Assembly: GCA_017445925.1 (NCBI GenBank)
Contig: JAFSRW010000004.1
Coordinates: 29,387 to 93,386 of the forward strand
Direction of reading: 5' to 3'
DNA: 64,000 bases
Source: Bacteroidaceae bacterium
GTDB taxonomy: Bacteria; Bacteroidota; Bacteroidia; Bacteroidales; Bacteroidaceae
Each line of letters starts with the position of its first letter. Position 1 is the first letter of the stretch. A program made the position numbers and the translations under genes. Below are positions 24,451 through 34,704 of the stretch, in pieces. The notes under the pieces are model-generated. The model searched no databases. It was not told the origin of the DNA and worked only from the letters and a program-made list of their open reading frames with translations.

Positions 24451-27400
24451 ATGGGAAATCGTTACTTATTTTTTCTGACGTTGTTGTTTCCTTTAGCAAC
24501 AATGTTTGGGTCGGGAAATGTTCATGCACAGACCGACGAAGAGTATAATGCTGCTATGGCCGCTATCACAGACGGCGGCACCTATTACATCGCAACAGAT
24601 GTGGACGGCCTAAGGTGTTACTTGACTGCTGATGGCTATCTGGCATACGATAAACTCGATGCTGGAATGTTCATCTTCAAGAAGTCGGATGGCGGAGAGT
24701 TCAAGACCTATGGTTGGCTTATTGATGGTGGTACAGGTAATTACTTCAGTAATCCTAAATCCAGTAGTAACATTGATGATACCAAGCTTAACACCCATAG
24801 TATCTCTGGTTTTCGTACTACATGGGAAGCTCAGGTATTCTTCCTGAATGAAGACGGAAAGTATGCCGTTCGTGCTACCAATGCAGCTTCCACTACCAGT
24901 ACAAGTGGCTGGAATTGGTGTGGTCAGTCCTTCTGGGCTATCAAGGAAGGTCCTACTGTAGGTTATTCCTTCGATGTTAATTACATTTGGGAACTGGAGT
25001 TACCTTCGGATAAAAGCCAAATATGGACAGTCCTTAATTCAATCGTTGTAGATTATGAAGAACAAGTTTATGATGACGAGGATGGCTATTCCATGAATAT
25101 AGGTACAGGGTTCGGCCAGCGTTCTGATGCTGAGACTTGGCTGAAATTCTGGAATCTGCTTCAGGAAGTATATCAGACGGCTCAAAAGCTTTTGGATGAG
25201 GATTATGACATGGATAAAGACCCTGATGCTCCTACTCTGGAATGGGCTAATCAGGCAAGGGTTGATGCAGACTCCATGTATCAGAAGATATTAGACAGCG
25301 AGCGTCCGTATTTGATACCTAAGGATGGCTATTACCGTATTATTTCCAGATTACGTTATTCAAATCCAGATGCTGTATCGGGATATGTTGATAAAGCTTT
25401 CGCTGCTTCTATCAGCTCAGAACATGTGAACAAGGGTGTTTATGCTACAATCAAAAAAGATAGGGCCGACTTCCTTTGGAAGCTTACTCAGCATGGCGAT
25501 AGCGTTGAGATTCAGAATGCCGGTATGGAGACATTTGTCAGTTTCTCTTCTCCTGCTGAGAACAGGGTTGTTATGACTACCAACGTGGATGATGCCAGCC
25601 ATGTGGTATTAGATTATGCAGGCTATGATATTGTGGAGACGGATGAAGATGCCTTCGAGAAAGATATCTTCTACATCCGACTTGCAAGCAAGCCCAGGGG
25701 TGGCAGCAACTATTTCCATCAGTTAGAACACAACAGCAAGAGTGATGTGGCAACGGCTTCTGGCAATTCCGGTACAGACTCTGGGAAGGAAATGGAATTG
25801 AGCTTCTGGGCTGCAACCTTCAATAAGGAAGTGGACAAGGGTACCAGCGAATGGTATCTGGAGTATGTTCCTGACGATGAGGCCCAGGAACTTATTGAGG
25901 CTTTTGCTTATATTCGCGACCATGATGTTTTGGTGGAAAAGAATAATGCCCTGCGTGCCAAGGTTAATGAGGCGTTGTTGGTTGCCAAGGATTCTATCAG
26001 AACAGAGCTTATTACGTCTGCCAGTCAGATGACATCTCCTTTCAGCTACAATGAACTTACTGGTAGAACCGATGGAGGTAACCTTTCAGCCGGTGTCCTC
26101 ATAGATGGTGATAAGAGTACATACTGGCACAGTGACTATAGTGGAGCCGCTCCTGAGGGTACCCATTATATCCAACTCTCTGGTATGCAGGATATGGTTG
26201 GCAATTGTGAACTGTATCTCTGTCAGAGAGCTGCTACCAACGACCACCCGAAGGAGTTTGTTGTTGTGGGGTCGAACGACCCTGAGGCTGCTGATGAGGA
26301 TTGGGCAGAAATGGCGGTTATTGAGATTCCCAATGTCCTCAGCGGCGAAGAGAATACAGTTCCCTTCGTAATAGAAACACCTTATGAGTACGTTCGTCTT
26401 TTGTGTACTCAACAGGCACCCTCTACCCGTGGTTTCTTTCATGCCGCAGAATTGCAGATATCTACAGTAAAACCAAATCCCAACTCTCAGTTTGCAGCTC
26501 TTGGCGAGGTTGCAGAGAATCTGGATAGAATTTATAAAGAGAACATTGCCGTAGATGATGCTGATCTCACTCGTGAGATGTACGAGGCTTTGTATAATGC
26601 TTATGAGGCATTCCTGAAGGCTATGGTGGATCCTACTGAACTGCGTGAAGCTTTGGTTGCCTATGCAAACTTCACGAAGGCTGTAGTAGAGGGTCCGGAT
26701 CCTGGGCAGTGGAAGAATATTGATATTGCCAACGCATTTGATGCTCTCTATAAGGAGGTTCAGGATTATGACGAGGCTGGAAGATACTCTGCTGTACAGA
26801 ATCATAAGTATGCACTAATGCTCAAAGCTATGTCTAAGAGCGTTATGGAAAAGGCTAACGGTATTAAGACCGACAAGTGGTATCGCATTATGTTCCCCAC
26901 CGAGGAGATGTACACCAAATATAACATGGATCCTTCAGGTGCGGGAGGCAAGTCTGATTACGAAGACCAGCCCTATATGTTTGGAAGTTTCATTGCTCCT
27001 GGTGTGAGATCATCTGAGAATGAAACGGTGATAGATCCGGAAACAGGCGAGGAAAAGGAAGTTACTCATAATATCGTTGAGCCTTATGGAGGAAAAGATC
27101 TTCGCGACGGCCTTGGAATGTATATGTTCGATGATGAACTAATTACAGACAAGGATGCCAGCATGTTCCGCTTCGTAGAACGTGAGGCAAGTGAAGTTAA
27201 CTATACTCCTCTCCTCTCCGAGGTGAAGGGGAATATGTCAATGGCACTCGACATGAGCACTACTTACAAAAAGGGTGAGCCACTGATTACTGATGCTTCT
27301 CAACTCTCATCTAATGCTCCCGATCCCGTCGAGGGTCTGCACATTGAGTATGCTTGCGATGGCAATCCTAATACCTTCTGGCACAGCGATTATCACAAGC

Positions 27401-29742
27401 AGTATCTCGAGCCTGCCTATCTGCAGGTTGCTCTTAATCAGCCAGTTTCAGGTATGATTCAGGTTGACGTAACACGTCGTCAGAATAGTACCTATGGCCA
27501 TATTACTCGTATGTATATCCAAGGCAGTAACGATGCTGAGGCTTGGACCAATGTGGGTTATCTGGAGGTTCCTTACACTAACATGAACGAGTCTGTTACC
27601 ACTTTACCTGTTGATTTGGGCGGTACTTATTCTCACCTGCGTTTTATCCTTACACAGAGGGCAATCAGTGACGGTGTTAGCCCAGAATTTGATCCCTTTG
27701 CAGTAATAACCAGTGCAGACCAATATGATAAAGAAGGAGGCTGGACATACTTCCACGTGGCAGAGTTCCAGATATATCCTGTAACAGCCGAGAAGGAACT
27801 GAGCACAAGCGGTAAAGCTTTGCAACAGGCTTTTGCTGTTGCCAATAAGGTCGTATTAAAGGATGCTACTGCCGATGATTTTTCTGCTGCTGTACAGGCT
27901 TACAGGGCTTATCAGAGCGATTTTAACAACTCTGTAGGAAAGGCTGTTCTGCCTGAGGGTGCAGACAAGCCCGCTGTCAACTACGCTATTCAGAATAAGG
28001 CTACAGGTCTATTCGTTTATGCAAAGGGAACTAATACCAACGACGTGGCATTGCGCCTGATTCCCACTTTCTACGAATACAAAGCTATGGGTTATGAGAG
28101 AAGTCTGCTACATGGCACGAATCCTGACGGTAAGGATTGCGCCTATCTGCATGTTCAGAACTCTAATCACCGCTTCTGTACTTGGCATGACTCAGGAATT
28201 ACTACCAACTCTCCCCTCGTAATCCGTGAGGCAGATGAAACGTATGTAGCTCCCACCGAGTTTACCTTCTATAAGGACATTAAGCCTGGCAAGATTTACA
28301 ATTGGTGCAACAGTGTGACCATCACTCCTGTCGACGTTCCTGAAGGTGCAGTTGCTTACGCTCCCCTTGGTCAGTACAATACGGAAGACGGCATGTTCCT
28401 GGCTCTGAAGAGTATTGAGACCATAGAGGCTGGTAAGCCGGCATTCTTCATCTACGGTGATACGCTTTCCTATAATTCCAGTGAAGACGATGCAGAGGCT
28501 GTGAAGTTCACTATGGCTGCAGATCAGGAGTTCGTTTTGGAGGGTGATACCGTCAATGGAGTCATTGGTATCCTTGGCGACCATACACTTTTGCCATACG
28601 AGTTCTACTTCTCTGGCAATCATCCTGTAATGATTAAGACAACAGGCTATTATGTACATCCATACGGAGGCTGGGGTGCAGTAGTGGATATCTACAGTTG
28701 TCCGCAGGTTAATCCCGAAGCTGAATATGACTTCAGCATCTTCCTCGGAGAGGAAGCTGCCGAACTTGCTGGCGGCACGAAGGACCATCCGTTCGTAGTT
28801 AAGACGGCTGAAGACCTTGTTGGTCTGATTAACAAGCTCGTATCAGGCCGCACAAACTACATAGTTATGGAAGATAATGTCGATATGACTGGCGTAACAG
28901 ACTGGACGCCCCTCTTCAACATTCCTTATCAGCCGAACGGCTATCCCTACATCGACTTCGATGGCCAGAACCATGTCATCAGCAACCTCACCTCCAAGAC
29001 GGAAGGAGAGTATGACTACTGCGGCCTCTTTGGTGTGCTCTGTGGCAATGTACGCAACCTGGGCGTGGAGAATGCCGACGTGACATGCACCGGCGGCACA
29101 GGCATCCTGGCCGGCTATCTGGGACACTCGACCTACGGTAAGCCCTGCTATATCGAGAACGTATGGGTAACAGGTAAGTTGGCTGCAAACAGTTACACCG
29201 GCGGAATGTTCGGTAACATTGCCGACGAGAGCCATATCACCAACTGCTATGCCAACGTAGAGGTGACTGGTGCAAGCGACTTTACTGGCGGCATCATCGG
29301 CCGTGTACGCAACAAAGTTGTTATGAACAATGTCTATGCAGCCGGTACCATCAACCGTGGCGGCGGCATCATCGGCGGTGGCTTCAAGGATGCAACTCCC
29401 GGGGGCTCATACACCAACGTAGCTGTATGGAACAACACGGAGAAGAACTTCGGTCCGGCTCGCGACACAGATACATTGAGTGGCATCCTCTACTACAACG
29501 GCAGCAACTTTGCCGATTTGCAGAGTCAGGTAGTAGCATGGGATCCTGAGGTATGGTACTGCGATATGCAGCCAGGCAGCTATCCTGTACTGGTGGCAGC
29601 CTGTGATCCTGACGGCATCAAGGTTGTGACAGCAGGCGAAAGTAACCAGACTGTTGTCATCTACAACCTCGCAGGCCAGCGCCTGAGCAAGTTGCAGAAG
29701 GGCATCAACATCGTGAACGGCAAAAAGGTTCTGGTTAAGTAA
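24451..29742 (+). CDS. Giant secreted discoidin-domain protein with GLUG-like module
   Basis: 1763 residues. Signal peptide MGNRYLFFLTLLFPLATMF with cleavage near VHA/QTD. A region of unknown fold (30-510) is followed by an F5/8 type C (discoidin) domain about 520-670 (LIDGDKSTYWHSDY ... VRLLCTQQ), helical spacers, a second discoidin domain about 950-1110 (CDGNPNTFWHSDY), then unknown repeats, a GLUG-like beta-helical module about 1435-1680 (YIDFDGQNHVISNLTS, YCGLFGVLCGNVRNLGV), and a C-terminal tail ending GINIVNGKKVLVK that looks like a sorting signal. Likely binds glycans at the surface or outside. The GLUG part is more G+C-rich than the rest and absent from the paralogue at 30017. Confidence 0.8.
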   Translation: MGNRYLFFLTLLFPLATMFGSGNVHAQTDEEYNAAMAAITDGGTYYIATDVDGLRCYLTADGYLAYDKLDAGMFIFKKSDGGEFKTYGWLIDGGTGNYFSNPKSSSNIDDTKLNTHSISGFRTTWEAQVFFLNEDGKYAVRATNAASTTSTSGWNWCGQSFWAIKEGPTVGYSFDVNYIWELELPSDKSQIWTVLNSIVVDYEEQVYDDEDGYSMNIGTGFGQRSDAETWLKFWNLLQEVYQTAQKLLDEDYDMDKDPDAPTLEWANQARVDADSMYQKILDSERPYLIPKDGYYRIISRLRYSNPDAVSGYVDKAFAASISSEHVNKGVYATIKKDRADFLWKLTQHGDSVEIQNAGMETFVSFSSPAENRVVMTTNVDDASHVVLDYAGYDIVETDEDAFEKDIFYIRLASKPRGGSNYFHQLEHNSKSDVATASGNSGTDSGKEMELSFWAATFNKEVDKGTSEWYLEYVPDDEAQELIEAFAYIRDHDVLVEKNNALRAKVNEALLVAKDSIRTELITSASQMTSPFSYNELTGRTDGGNLSAGVLIDGDKSTYWHSDYSGAAPEGTHYIQLSGMQDMVGNCELYLCQRAATNDHPKEFVVVGSNDPEAADEDWAEMAVIEIPNVLSGEENTVPFVIETPYEYVRLLCTQQAPSTRGFFHAAELQISTVKPNPNSQFAALGEVAENLDRIYKENIAVDDADLTREMYEALYNAYEAFLKAMVDPTELREALVAYANFTKAVVEGPDPGQWKNIDIANAFDALYKEVQDYDEAGRYSAVQNHKYALMLKAMSKSVMEKANGIKTDKWYRIMFPTEEMYTKYNMDPSGAGGKSDYEDQPYMFGSFIAPGVRSSENETVIDPETGEEKEVTHNIVEPYGGKDLRDGLGMYMFDDELITDKDASMFRFVEREASEVNYTPLLSEVKGNMSMALDMSTTYKKGEPLITDASQLSSNAPDPVEGLHIEYACDGNPNTFWHSDYHKQYLEPAYLQVALNQPVSGMIQVDVTRRQNSTYGHITRMYIQGSNDAEAWTNVGYLEVPYTNMNESVTTLPVDLGGTYSHLRFILTQRAISDGVSPEFDPFAVITSADQYDKEGGWTYFHVAEFQIYPVTAEKELSTSGKALQQAFAVANKVVLKDATADDFSAAVQAYRAYQSDFNNSVGKAVLPEGADKPAVNYAIQNKATGLFVYAKGTNTNDVALRLIPTFYEYKAMGYERSLLHGTNPDGKDCAYLHVQNSNHRFCTWHDSGITTNSPLVIREADETYVAPTEFTFYKDIKPGKIYNWCNSVTITPVDVPEGAVAYAPLGQYNTEDGMFLALKSIETIEAGKPAFFIYGDTLSYNSSEDDAEAVKFTMAADQEFVLEGDTVNGVIGILGDHTLLPYEFYFSGNHPVMIKTTGYYVHPYGGWGAVVDIYSCPQVNPEAEYDFSIFLGEEAAELAGGTKDHPFVVKTAEDLVGLINKLVSGRTNYIVMEDNVDMTGVTDWTPLFNIPYQPNGYPYIDFDGQNHVISNLTSKTEGEYDYCGLFGVLCGNVRNLGVENADVTCTGGTGILAGYLGHSTYGKPCYIENVWVTGKLAANSYTGGMFGNIADESHITNCYANVEVTGASDFTGGIIGRVRNKVVMNNVYAAGTINRGGGIIGGGFKDATPGGSYTNVAVWNNTEKNFGPARDTDTLSGILYYNGSNFADLQSQVVAWDPEVWYCDMQPGSYPVLVAACDPDGIKVVTAGESNQTVVIYNLAGQRLSKLQKGINIVNGKKVLVK

Positions 29743-29846
29743 GAGTAAAGAGCCAAGCTTGCTTGAGATCTTTACCGAACGTGAAGAAGCTCGAGCATAG
29801 CTCAAGGTCATGGTTAAGTAATTGAACCCTATATATATATATAATG

Positions 29847-29872
29847 TAAAAGGCGCCGAAAGGCGCTTTTTA
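29847..29872 (+). terminator. Rho-independent terminator between the paralogues
   Basis: Stem of about ten pairs (GGCGCC with GGCGCT, one G-T pair), loop GAAA, T-run. Followed by TGTTAAAAAACG, as after the terminator at 24288, so the whole intergenic block was duplicated with the gene. The 104 nt before it hold no gene. Confidence 0.8.
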
Positions 29873-29912
29873 TGTTAAAAAACGTTTACAAGAAGAAAAT
29901 ATTGTATTTTTT

Positions 29913-29946
29913 TTGCAAGAAAGTACAAGTTTTTCGCTTATCTTTG
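29913..29946 (+). promoter_or_regulatory. Promoter of second giant discoidin protein
   Basis: TTG at 29913-29915 and TATCTTTG at 29939-29946, 23 nt apart; 70-nt leader. Matches the arrangement at 24358-24387. Confidence 0.65.
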
Positions 29947-30016
29947 CAAAATAATACGTGTATAAAACTAACTAAAACAAACAATATTTACAAACCTTAA
30001 AACTTTTTTTAAAGCG

Positions 30017-33000
30017 ATGAGAAAACGTTACTTATTTTTATTGATGTTGTTGTTCCCATTGGCAACAATGTTTAAGTTGGGTAGTGCATTCGCAGCTGAC
30101 CCACCAGAATCAGAGTATGAAGCAGCATTAGCTGCCATTACAGATGGTGCGTATTACATCACAACAGATGTGAACGGAGTTAAGTTCTATGTCACTCAGG
30201 GTGGTAACTTGACAGACGACATTGAAGTTGCTTACATGTTCGGCATCTCAAAGGTTGATGCTTCTGGTGCTGGAGATAAGCTCTTTAACACTGCGTGGAA
30301 AATAGAGCCTGACAATGGAGCTCACTTCTCCAACACTACCTTGACTGACAATAAGGCTAATCTGATGTATTCAGAAAAAGTATATCGTCAGGATAGTGGT
30401 AACAACCGTGATGACTGGGAAAGGCAGGTTTTCTATCTGAATGCAGAAACTGGTAAATTTGCCATCCGTTCTTGTAATACAGCTTATGATGAGAGCAGTT
30501 GGAAGGATGCTGGTCGAGCATTCTGGACATGGTATATTGAAGACCCAGAAGCAGATTATGTAGTGCCCACTCCTTGCTACTCTTACGATGTTGCTTACAT
30601 TTGGTCTTTTGAATTGCCAGAGGAAAAGGCTCAGATTAAGATGGCGATTGAAGGTATTTTCAACGCTTACGAGCAGCAGGCTTATGATGATGTTGACGAG
30701 CCTACTTCTGTGAATATGTATCCAGGCGAAGGCCCAGGCTACGGTACACTTGCAGCTTGGGATACATGGCGTGAGTTAAAGGCAGAACTTGACAAAGTTG
30801 GTACCCTCGTAGAGAAGTTCCTCGACGAGGACTATGATCCTGCTACGGATCCTGACTGTCCCGATTTGGATGGTGCTAATGCATGGAAGGCTGAGATTGA
30901 TTCTATGTGGACTGCACTCTTAGCTTCTGAGATTTCTTATAAGATTCCTCAGGATGGTTACTATCGCATTATGACTCGTATGCGCTACTATACTGATAAC
31001 GAAACCAAGGATGAGGAAACCGGTGAAGTTATTGACACTGAGCGCACTTACGTAACAAAGGCTGCGTTGGCTTCTTACGATAAGAACTTCCCAGGCAATG
31101 TTATGTTCGGTACCCTCAGAAAGGATTTGGCTAACTACGTATGGAAACTTACTCAGGTTGGCGACAGCGTTCTGATGCAGAATGTCGGTATGGAGACATA
31201 TCCCAACAAAGAGAGTTCAAACCGCTTCTTGCTTACCGATGATCCTACAAAGATCAGTCACGTAACATTCGACTATGCTGGCAATGATATTGTTGACTTG
31301 GATGATGACGATCAGGATGAAAGAGACATTTTCTACATCCGTTTGTCAAGCGATCCCCGTCATGCTGAAAGATACCTTCACCAGAATGGCCACAGCAGAG
31401 GTAAGGATGCTCACAAGGATTTGGACATGGGCTTCTGGAGAGGCACCTATGACATGGGTGATATCTATGACACTGATGCCGGTACCAGCGAATGGTATCT
31501 GGAGCCTGTTTCTGAAGAAGAGGTTGCAGAACTCATAGAGAAATTTGCTCCTATCAAGGACCACGATGTTTTGGTTCAGGATAATCAGGCACTCCGCGAT
31601 GAGGTTCTTGCTGCTATGACAGATGCCAAGGATATCATCAGAGAAGATATGATTGCTAATGCAGCTCAGTTGAGCAGTCCTAACAGCGACGAAGCTGAAG
31701 GAACAAACATCGGTAACTTGATTGATAATGACGGTGGTACCTTCTGGCACACCAGTTGGCACGGTTCTAACCAGGAGCCTCAGATGGCTTACAATGATGG
31801 TTCATACCACTTCCTGCTGATTTCTGGTATGGAGAAGATGGTTGGCAACTGCGAATTGTACTTCCGCCAGAGAAATGGTGCTGACAATGACCATCCATCT
31901 GAGATTAAGATCTTTGGCGCCAATGATCCTGAGACTGCTGATGAAGAGTGGGTAGAAATGGCGACGATGACTATTCCAAACGTTGGCAACGGCGCAGAAA
32001 ACTATGTTCCTTTCACCGTAGCAGAGGCATATCCTTATGTTCGCTTAATTGTTACAGAGGTTAAAAAGGCTGATGGTAGTGCTATGGAACACCGTACCTA
32101 CTGGCATGCTGCCGAGATTCAGTTCAGTACTGTTCAGGATAATCCTAACTCTCGCTTTAACGCTCTTGGTGAGATTGCTACCAACCTGGAGAATATCTAC
32201 AACGAGAACTGCGCTATTGCAGACGAAGATATTCAGTTCTCAGATTATGAGAAGTTGAAGAATGCTTATGAGCTGTTCAAGGGCGGTTTGGTAGATCCTA
32301 CCGAGTTGCGTGATGCTCTGAAGAAGTATGCTAAGGTAACTGAGGGTGTTGTAGAGGGTACAGAACCCGGCCAGTGGGCAAGCACTGATGTTGCTAAGGC
32401 TTATGACAAGCTTTATGCTGAGGCTAAGGCTTATGAGGCAGGTGGTAAGTACACCGTTGCTCAGATTCACAAGTATGCTGCTATGCTGAAGGCTATGTCT
32501 AAGAGCGTAGCTGAGCAGGCTAATGGTGTTAAGACCGGTGTTTGGTATCGCATTATGTTCCCAACAGAGGAAATGTATGATAAGTATGGATTCGACAAGT
32601 CTCCTGCTGACAAGACCAGTCTTCGTGAAGACCAGGCTACTATGTGGGGTACCTTCGTTACTTCTGCTGTAGAGATAACAGAAGAAGAGGCTGCTCCTAC
32701 AGATGAAGATCCTGATGCAGTGGCTAACGTTAGTCATCTGGAAGCATTCGAGAGAGCTGATGTCAGCGATGCTACTCGTATGTTCTTCATGGCAGAAGAT
32801 GAGATTACTGATAAGGATCTCAGCAAGTTCCGCTTCATAGAGCGTCCTCAGGAGAAGGTTGACTATACAGGTCTCTTCAGTGAGGTTATGGAGAATTCAG
32901 CTGTTGCTCTTGACCTGAGCACTGGCTATACTCAGGGCGAGGCTCTGATTACAGATGCTGCACAGCTTTCAAGTAATGCAAGTGATGAGGCTGAGGGTAA

Positions 33001-34564
33001 GAATCTTGGTGATTTGATTGATGGTAATCCTTCTACATTCTGGCACAGCGATTGGCACCAGAAAGCCCGTGTACAGCCTTATCTGCAGGTTGCACTGAAC
33101 GAGCCTGTTTCTGGTCTTATCCAGGTTGCTCTGACACGTCGTGGCAATGACTTCGGTCACATTGTTCGTATGTTCGTTCAGGGTAGTACAGATGCTGAGA
33201 ACTGGACCAATGTTGGTTACTTCACAACTCCTTATGTTTCTCCAGGTGAGAATGTTGTCAGCCCTGTTATTGATCTGGGCGGCTCATACAGCCATCTGCG
33301 CTTCACTATCACTCACAGAGCAGGTAACGATGTAGAATTTGATCCATTCCAGGAGATTACAGCATCAAGTCCTTATGATAAGGAAGGTGGTTGGACATAC
33401 TTCCACTCTGCTGAATTCCAGCTTTATCCTGTAACAGCTAACAGCGAGCAGGCTGCAACAGCTAAGGAACTTCAGAATACCTATAATGAACTGAATAAGG
33501 TTGTTAATATCTACAAGGCTCCTACAGCAGAAAACTTCGCTACTGCTAAGCAGGCATACAGTGCTTACCAGAGAGAGTTCAATACATCTGTTGGCAAGGC
33601 AGTTCTGCCCAATGGTGCAGAGAAGCCTGCAGCTACCTATGCTATTCAGAACAAGGCTAACGGTCTGTTCATCAGACCTAATGATGGTAACACCAACGAT
33701 GTATTCCTGAAGCTCACTCCTACATTCTTCAGCTACACAGCTCCTGGCTATGAGAGAAGCTTGCTGCATGGTACAAACCTCAATGGTGCTACTACCAATT
33801 ATATGCACGCTGGTGAGTCTAACCGTAGATTCTGTACATGGACTTCTTCAGAAGCTTACTCTAATTCTGCTCTCGTTATCCGTGAGGCTGAGGCTGTTGA
33901 ACCTTCAGACTTCGAGTTCAACCTGAGCATTAAGACCGGTGAGATTTACAATTTCACTTCTACCGTTTCTATTACCAATAAGAGCGAGGAGGGTGTTGCT
34001 TACATAGGTCTTGGTAAGTATACTGATGAGAACGATGAAACCTATCTGGCTATGCAGAAGGTAGAGACCATCCCAGCTGGTGCTCCTGCATTCTATATTG
34101 TTGGCGATACAACCCAGTATGTTGCAGAGGACGATGCAGAACTCCTGAAGTTCTCTATGGCTGCAGAACCTGACTTCAAGCTTGTAGGTGATACCATCAA
34201 CGGTTTCGTTGCTTGCATGGTTAACCAGCCTATTGGTGCTACCGACATCATCTTCGACGCTAACTTTGCTACCAGCCTTGGTAAGACCGGTTACAACCTG
34301 GTTGCTCCTGGTGTTCTGGTTAACCAGGCACTCTGTCCTGAGGTTGATGCTACCGTTGAATATGACTTTGCTATTTGCCTGAATGATCCAGACGCTGTTG
34401 ACGGCATTAAGGATGTTGCTACCGTTGTTAAGAAGGTTAGCCAGCCTGGTGATGTTTACAGTGTTGACGGTAAGCTCCTCAAGACTGGTGCTACCCTCAA
34501 TAGCCTGAATTCTTTGGGTAAGGGTATGTACATCCTCAATGGAGTAAAGGTACTTGTAAAGTAA
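30017..34564 (+). CDS. Giant secreted discoidin-domain protein, tandem paralogue
   Basis: 1515 residues; signal peptide (MRKRYLFLLMLLFPLATMF) almost equal to that of the gene at 24451, and collinear with it for most of its length. Two discoidin-like domains: about 550-705 (LIDNDGGTFWHTSWH) and about 975-1135 (LIDGNPSTFWHSDWH, ending WTYFHSAEFQLYPV). The shared middle part (KTGVWYRIMFPTEEMYDKY) matches no family I recognise. It lacks the GLUG module and ends GMYILNGVKVLVK, again a sorting-like tail. Codon use is very uniform and Lys/Asp/Glu rich, as in a well-expressed secreted protein. Own promoter and terminator. Confidence 0.8.
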   Translation: MRKRYLFLLMLLFPLATMFKLGSAFAADPPESEYEAALAAITDGAYYITTDVNGVKFYVTQGGNLTDDIEVAYMFGISKVDASGAGDKLFNTAWKIEPDNGAHFSNTTLTDNKANLMYSEKVYRQDSGNNRDDWERQVFYLNAETGKFAIRSCNTAYDESSWKDAGRAFWTWYIEDPEADYVVPTPCYSYDVAYIWSFELPEEKAQIKMAIEGIFNAYEQQAYDDVDEPTSVNMYPGEGPGYGTLAAWDTWRELKAELDKVGTLVEKFLDEDYDPATDPDCPDLDGANAWKAEIDSMWTALLASEISYKIPQDGYYRIMTRMRYYTDNETKDEETGEVIDTERTYVTKAALASYDKNFPGNVMFGTLRKDLANYVWKLTQVGDSVLMQNVGMETYPNKESSNRFLLTDDPTKISHVTFDYAGNDIVDLDDDDQDERDIFYIRLSSDPRHAERYLHQNGHSRGKDAHKDLDMGFWRGTYDMGDIYDTDAGTSEWYLEPVSEEEVAELIEKFAPIKDHDVLVQDNQALRDEVLAAMTDAKDIIREDMIANAAQLSSPNSDEAEGTNIGNLIDNDGGTFWHTSWHGSNQEPQMAYNDGSYHFLLISGMEKMVGNCELYFRQRNGADNDHPSEIKIFGANDPETADEEWVEMATMTIPNVGNGAENYVPFTVAEAYPYVRLIVTEVKKADGSAMEHRTYWHAAEIQFSTVQDNPNSRFNALGEIATNLENIYNENCAIADEDIQFSDYEKLKNAYELFKGGLVDPTELRDALKKYAKVTEGVVEGTEPGQWASTDVAKAYDKLYAEAKAYEAGGKYTVAQIHKYAAMLKAMSKSVAEQANGVKTGVWYRIMFPTEEMYDKYGFDKSPADKTSLREDQATMWGTFVTSAVEITEEEAAPTDEDPDAVANVSHLEAFERADVSDATRMFFMAEDEITDKDLSKFRFIERPQEKVDYTGLFSEVMENSAVALDLSTGYTQGEALITDAAQLSSNASDEAEGKNLGDLIDGNPSTFWHSDWHQKARVQPYLQVALNEPVSGLIQVALTRRGNDFGHIVRMFVQGSTDAENWTNVGYFTTPYVSPGENVVSPVIDLGGSYSHLRFTITHRAGNDVEFDPFQEITASSPYDKEGGWTYFHSAEFQLYPVTANSEQAATAKELQNTYNELNKVVNIYKAPTAENFATAKQAYSAYQREFNTSVGKAVLPNGAEKPAATYAIQNKANGLFIRPNDGNTNDVFLKLTPTFFSYTAPGYERSLLHGTNLNGATTNYMHAGESNRRFCTWTSSEAYSNSALVIREAEAVEPSDFEFNLSIKTGEIYNFTSTVSITNKSEEGVAYIGLGKYTDENDETYLAMQKVETIPAGAPAFYIVGDTTQYVAEDDAELLKFSMAAEPDFKLVGDTINGFVACMVNQPIGATDIIFDANFATSLGKTGYNLVAPGVLVNQALCPEVDATVEYDFAICLNDPDAVDGIKDVATVVKKVSQPGDVYSVDGKLLKTGATLNSLNSLGKGMYILNGVKVLVK

Positions 34565-34580
34565 AAAACTAATCTATATG

Positions 34581-34623
34581 AGAGGGAGTTTTTGGGACAA
34601 ATCCAAAAGCTCCCTCTTTTTTT
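34581..34623 (+). terminator. Strong rho-independent terminator
   Basis: 15-bp stem (34581-34595 with 34603-34617, one G-T pair), 7-nt loop, run of eight T. Confidence 0.9.
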
Positions 34624-34631
34624 GAGAAGAG

Positions 34632-34662
34632 CCTCTCCCCCCGCCCTCTCCCAGGGAGAGGG
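34632..34662. repeat. G/C-rich palindromic repeat, intergenic copy
   Basis: CCCTCTCCC (34644-34652) and GGGAGAGGG (34654-34662) are perfect arms around one base. Related to the copies in the helicase and at 37195; followed four bases later by a 7-bp array. Confidence 0.75.
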
Positions 34663-34666
34663 AGCT

Positions 34667-34702
34667 AAACTTTCAACTTTCAATTTTCAATTTTCAACTT
34701 TA
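34667..34702. repeat. 7-bp array just before the protease start
   Basis: Five units AAACTTT, CAACTTT, CAATTTT, CAATTTT, CAACTTT; the ATG at 34705 follows after two bases. Confidence 0.9.
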
Positions 34703-34704
34703 AA

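Noticed and set aside
26086-26805. 239-codon minus-strand frame
   Set aside because: Antisense shadow of the discoidin-domain protein.
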